NCBI RefSeq assembly: GCF_000003605.2
Contig: NW_003155242.1
Coordinates: forward strand, 321,367-337,610
DNA: 16,244 nucleotides
Source: Saccoglossus kowalevskii
Taxonomy: Eukaryota; Hemichordata; Enteropneusta; Harrimaniidae
Direction of reading: 5' to 3'
Made by a program: the position numbers and the translations under genes. The notes under the pieces are model-generated. The model saw only the letters and a program-made list of their open reading frames with translations. It made no database searches and was not told where the DNA came from. Positions 16,221 through 16,244 of this stretch are shown piece after piece; within the stretch, counting starts at the first letter, position 1, and each line of letters starts with the position of its first letter.

Positions 16221-16244
16221 AATAATAATAATAATAATAATAAT
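16221..16244. repeat. (AAT)8 microsatellite, cut by the window end
   Basis: Eight perfect AAT units run to the last base of the window, so the full length is unknown. Confidence 0.95.

Larger units (their letters stand above)
15764..16244 (+). other. 3' flank or intron; minisatellite and AAT repeat
   Basis: Either the 3' UTR after the 15767 stop or the next intron. No AATAAA or ATTAAA was seen before the window ends. It holds the degenerate minisatellite (15873-16125) and the AAT tract. The 70-codon open frame at 15812-16024 runs through the repeat and is not a gene. Confidence 0.7.

Noticed and set aside
1-16244. Bacterial or viral defence system, CRISPR, integrated virus or retroelement ORFs
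   Set aside because: No reverse transcriptase, transposase, integrase, capsid or Cas-like peptide was seen in any open frame; all convincing coding sequence belongs to one FERM gene.

Overview
The window is ordinary animal nuclear DNA. It is AT-rich (by eye), has large spacer regions, GT-AG introns, microsatellites and several small palindromic elements that look like non-autonomous DNA transposons (MITEs). No bacterial-style operon, rRNA, tRNA, CRISPR array or transposase gene was recognised. The spliced protein is close to vertebrate EPB41L5/EPB41L4B but not identical. Together with the repeat style (a (CTGT)23 tract and MITEs beginning TACTGTAAA), this suggests a non-vertebrate bilaterian, probably a marine deuterostome or lophotrochozoan. 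The species cannot be named from the sequence.

One gene, on the + strand, explains all the convincing coding sequence: a FERM-domain protein of the Yurt / EPB41L5 / EPB41L4B (band 4.1-like 5) group. Fourteen exons were placed by joining conserved peptide blocks at GT/AG sites and checking the phase of each junction. Exons 1-8 (2037-8659) encode the end of FERM lobe F1, all of F2 and F3, and the FERM-adjacent (FA) domain. Exons 9-14 (9178-15763) encode a fast-evolving, Ser/Thr/Asn-rich tail with a conserved-looking NILKAKV block. The start codon, the first FERM exons and the promoter lie upstream of the window. The true 3' end is either the in-frame stop at 15767-15769 or lies beyond the window.

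Two places suggest alternative transcripts. After exon 10 the frame stays open past the donor at 9575 to a stop at 9741, and an AATAAA lies at 10290. This looks like a short-isoform terminal exon. In exon 13 the reading frame set by the obvious acceptor (14660) disagrees with the frame that continues into exon 14. A second AG at 14780-14781 restores phase exactly, or there is a one-base discrepancy in the sequence.

The introns hold at least three MITE-like elements (822-1022, 5930-6140, 14210-14380) and an inverted-repeat element (14421-14568). They also hold a duplicated block carrying TCACATGA, CCAAT and ATGCAAAT motifs (about 7179-7311), a CTCF-like motif (6546-6559) and a degenerate minisatellite beyond exon 14 (15873-16125). 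No previously undescribed molecular system was found. The interesting points concern splicing, candidate regulatory sites and small mobile elements in an otherwise recognisable cell-polarity gene.
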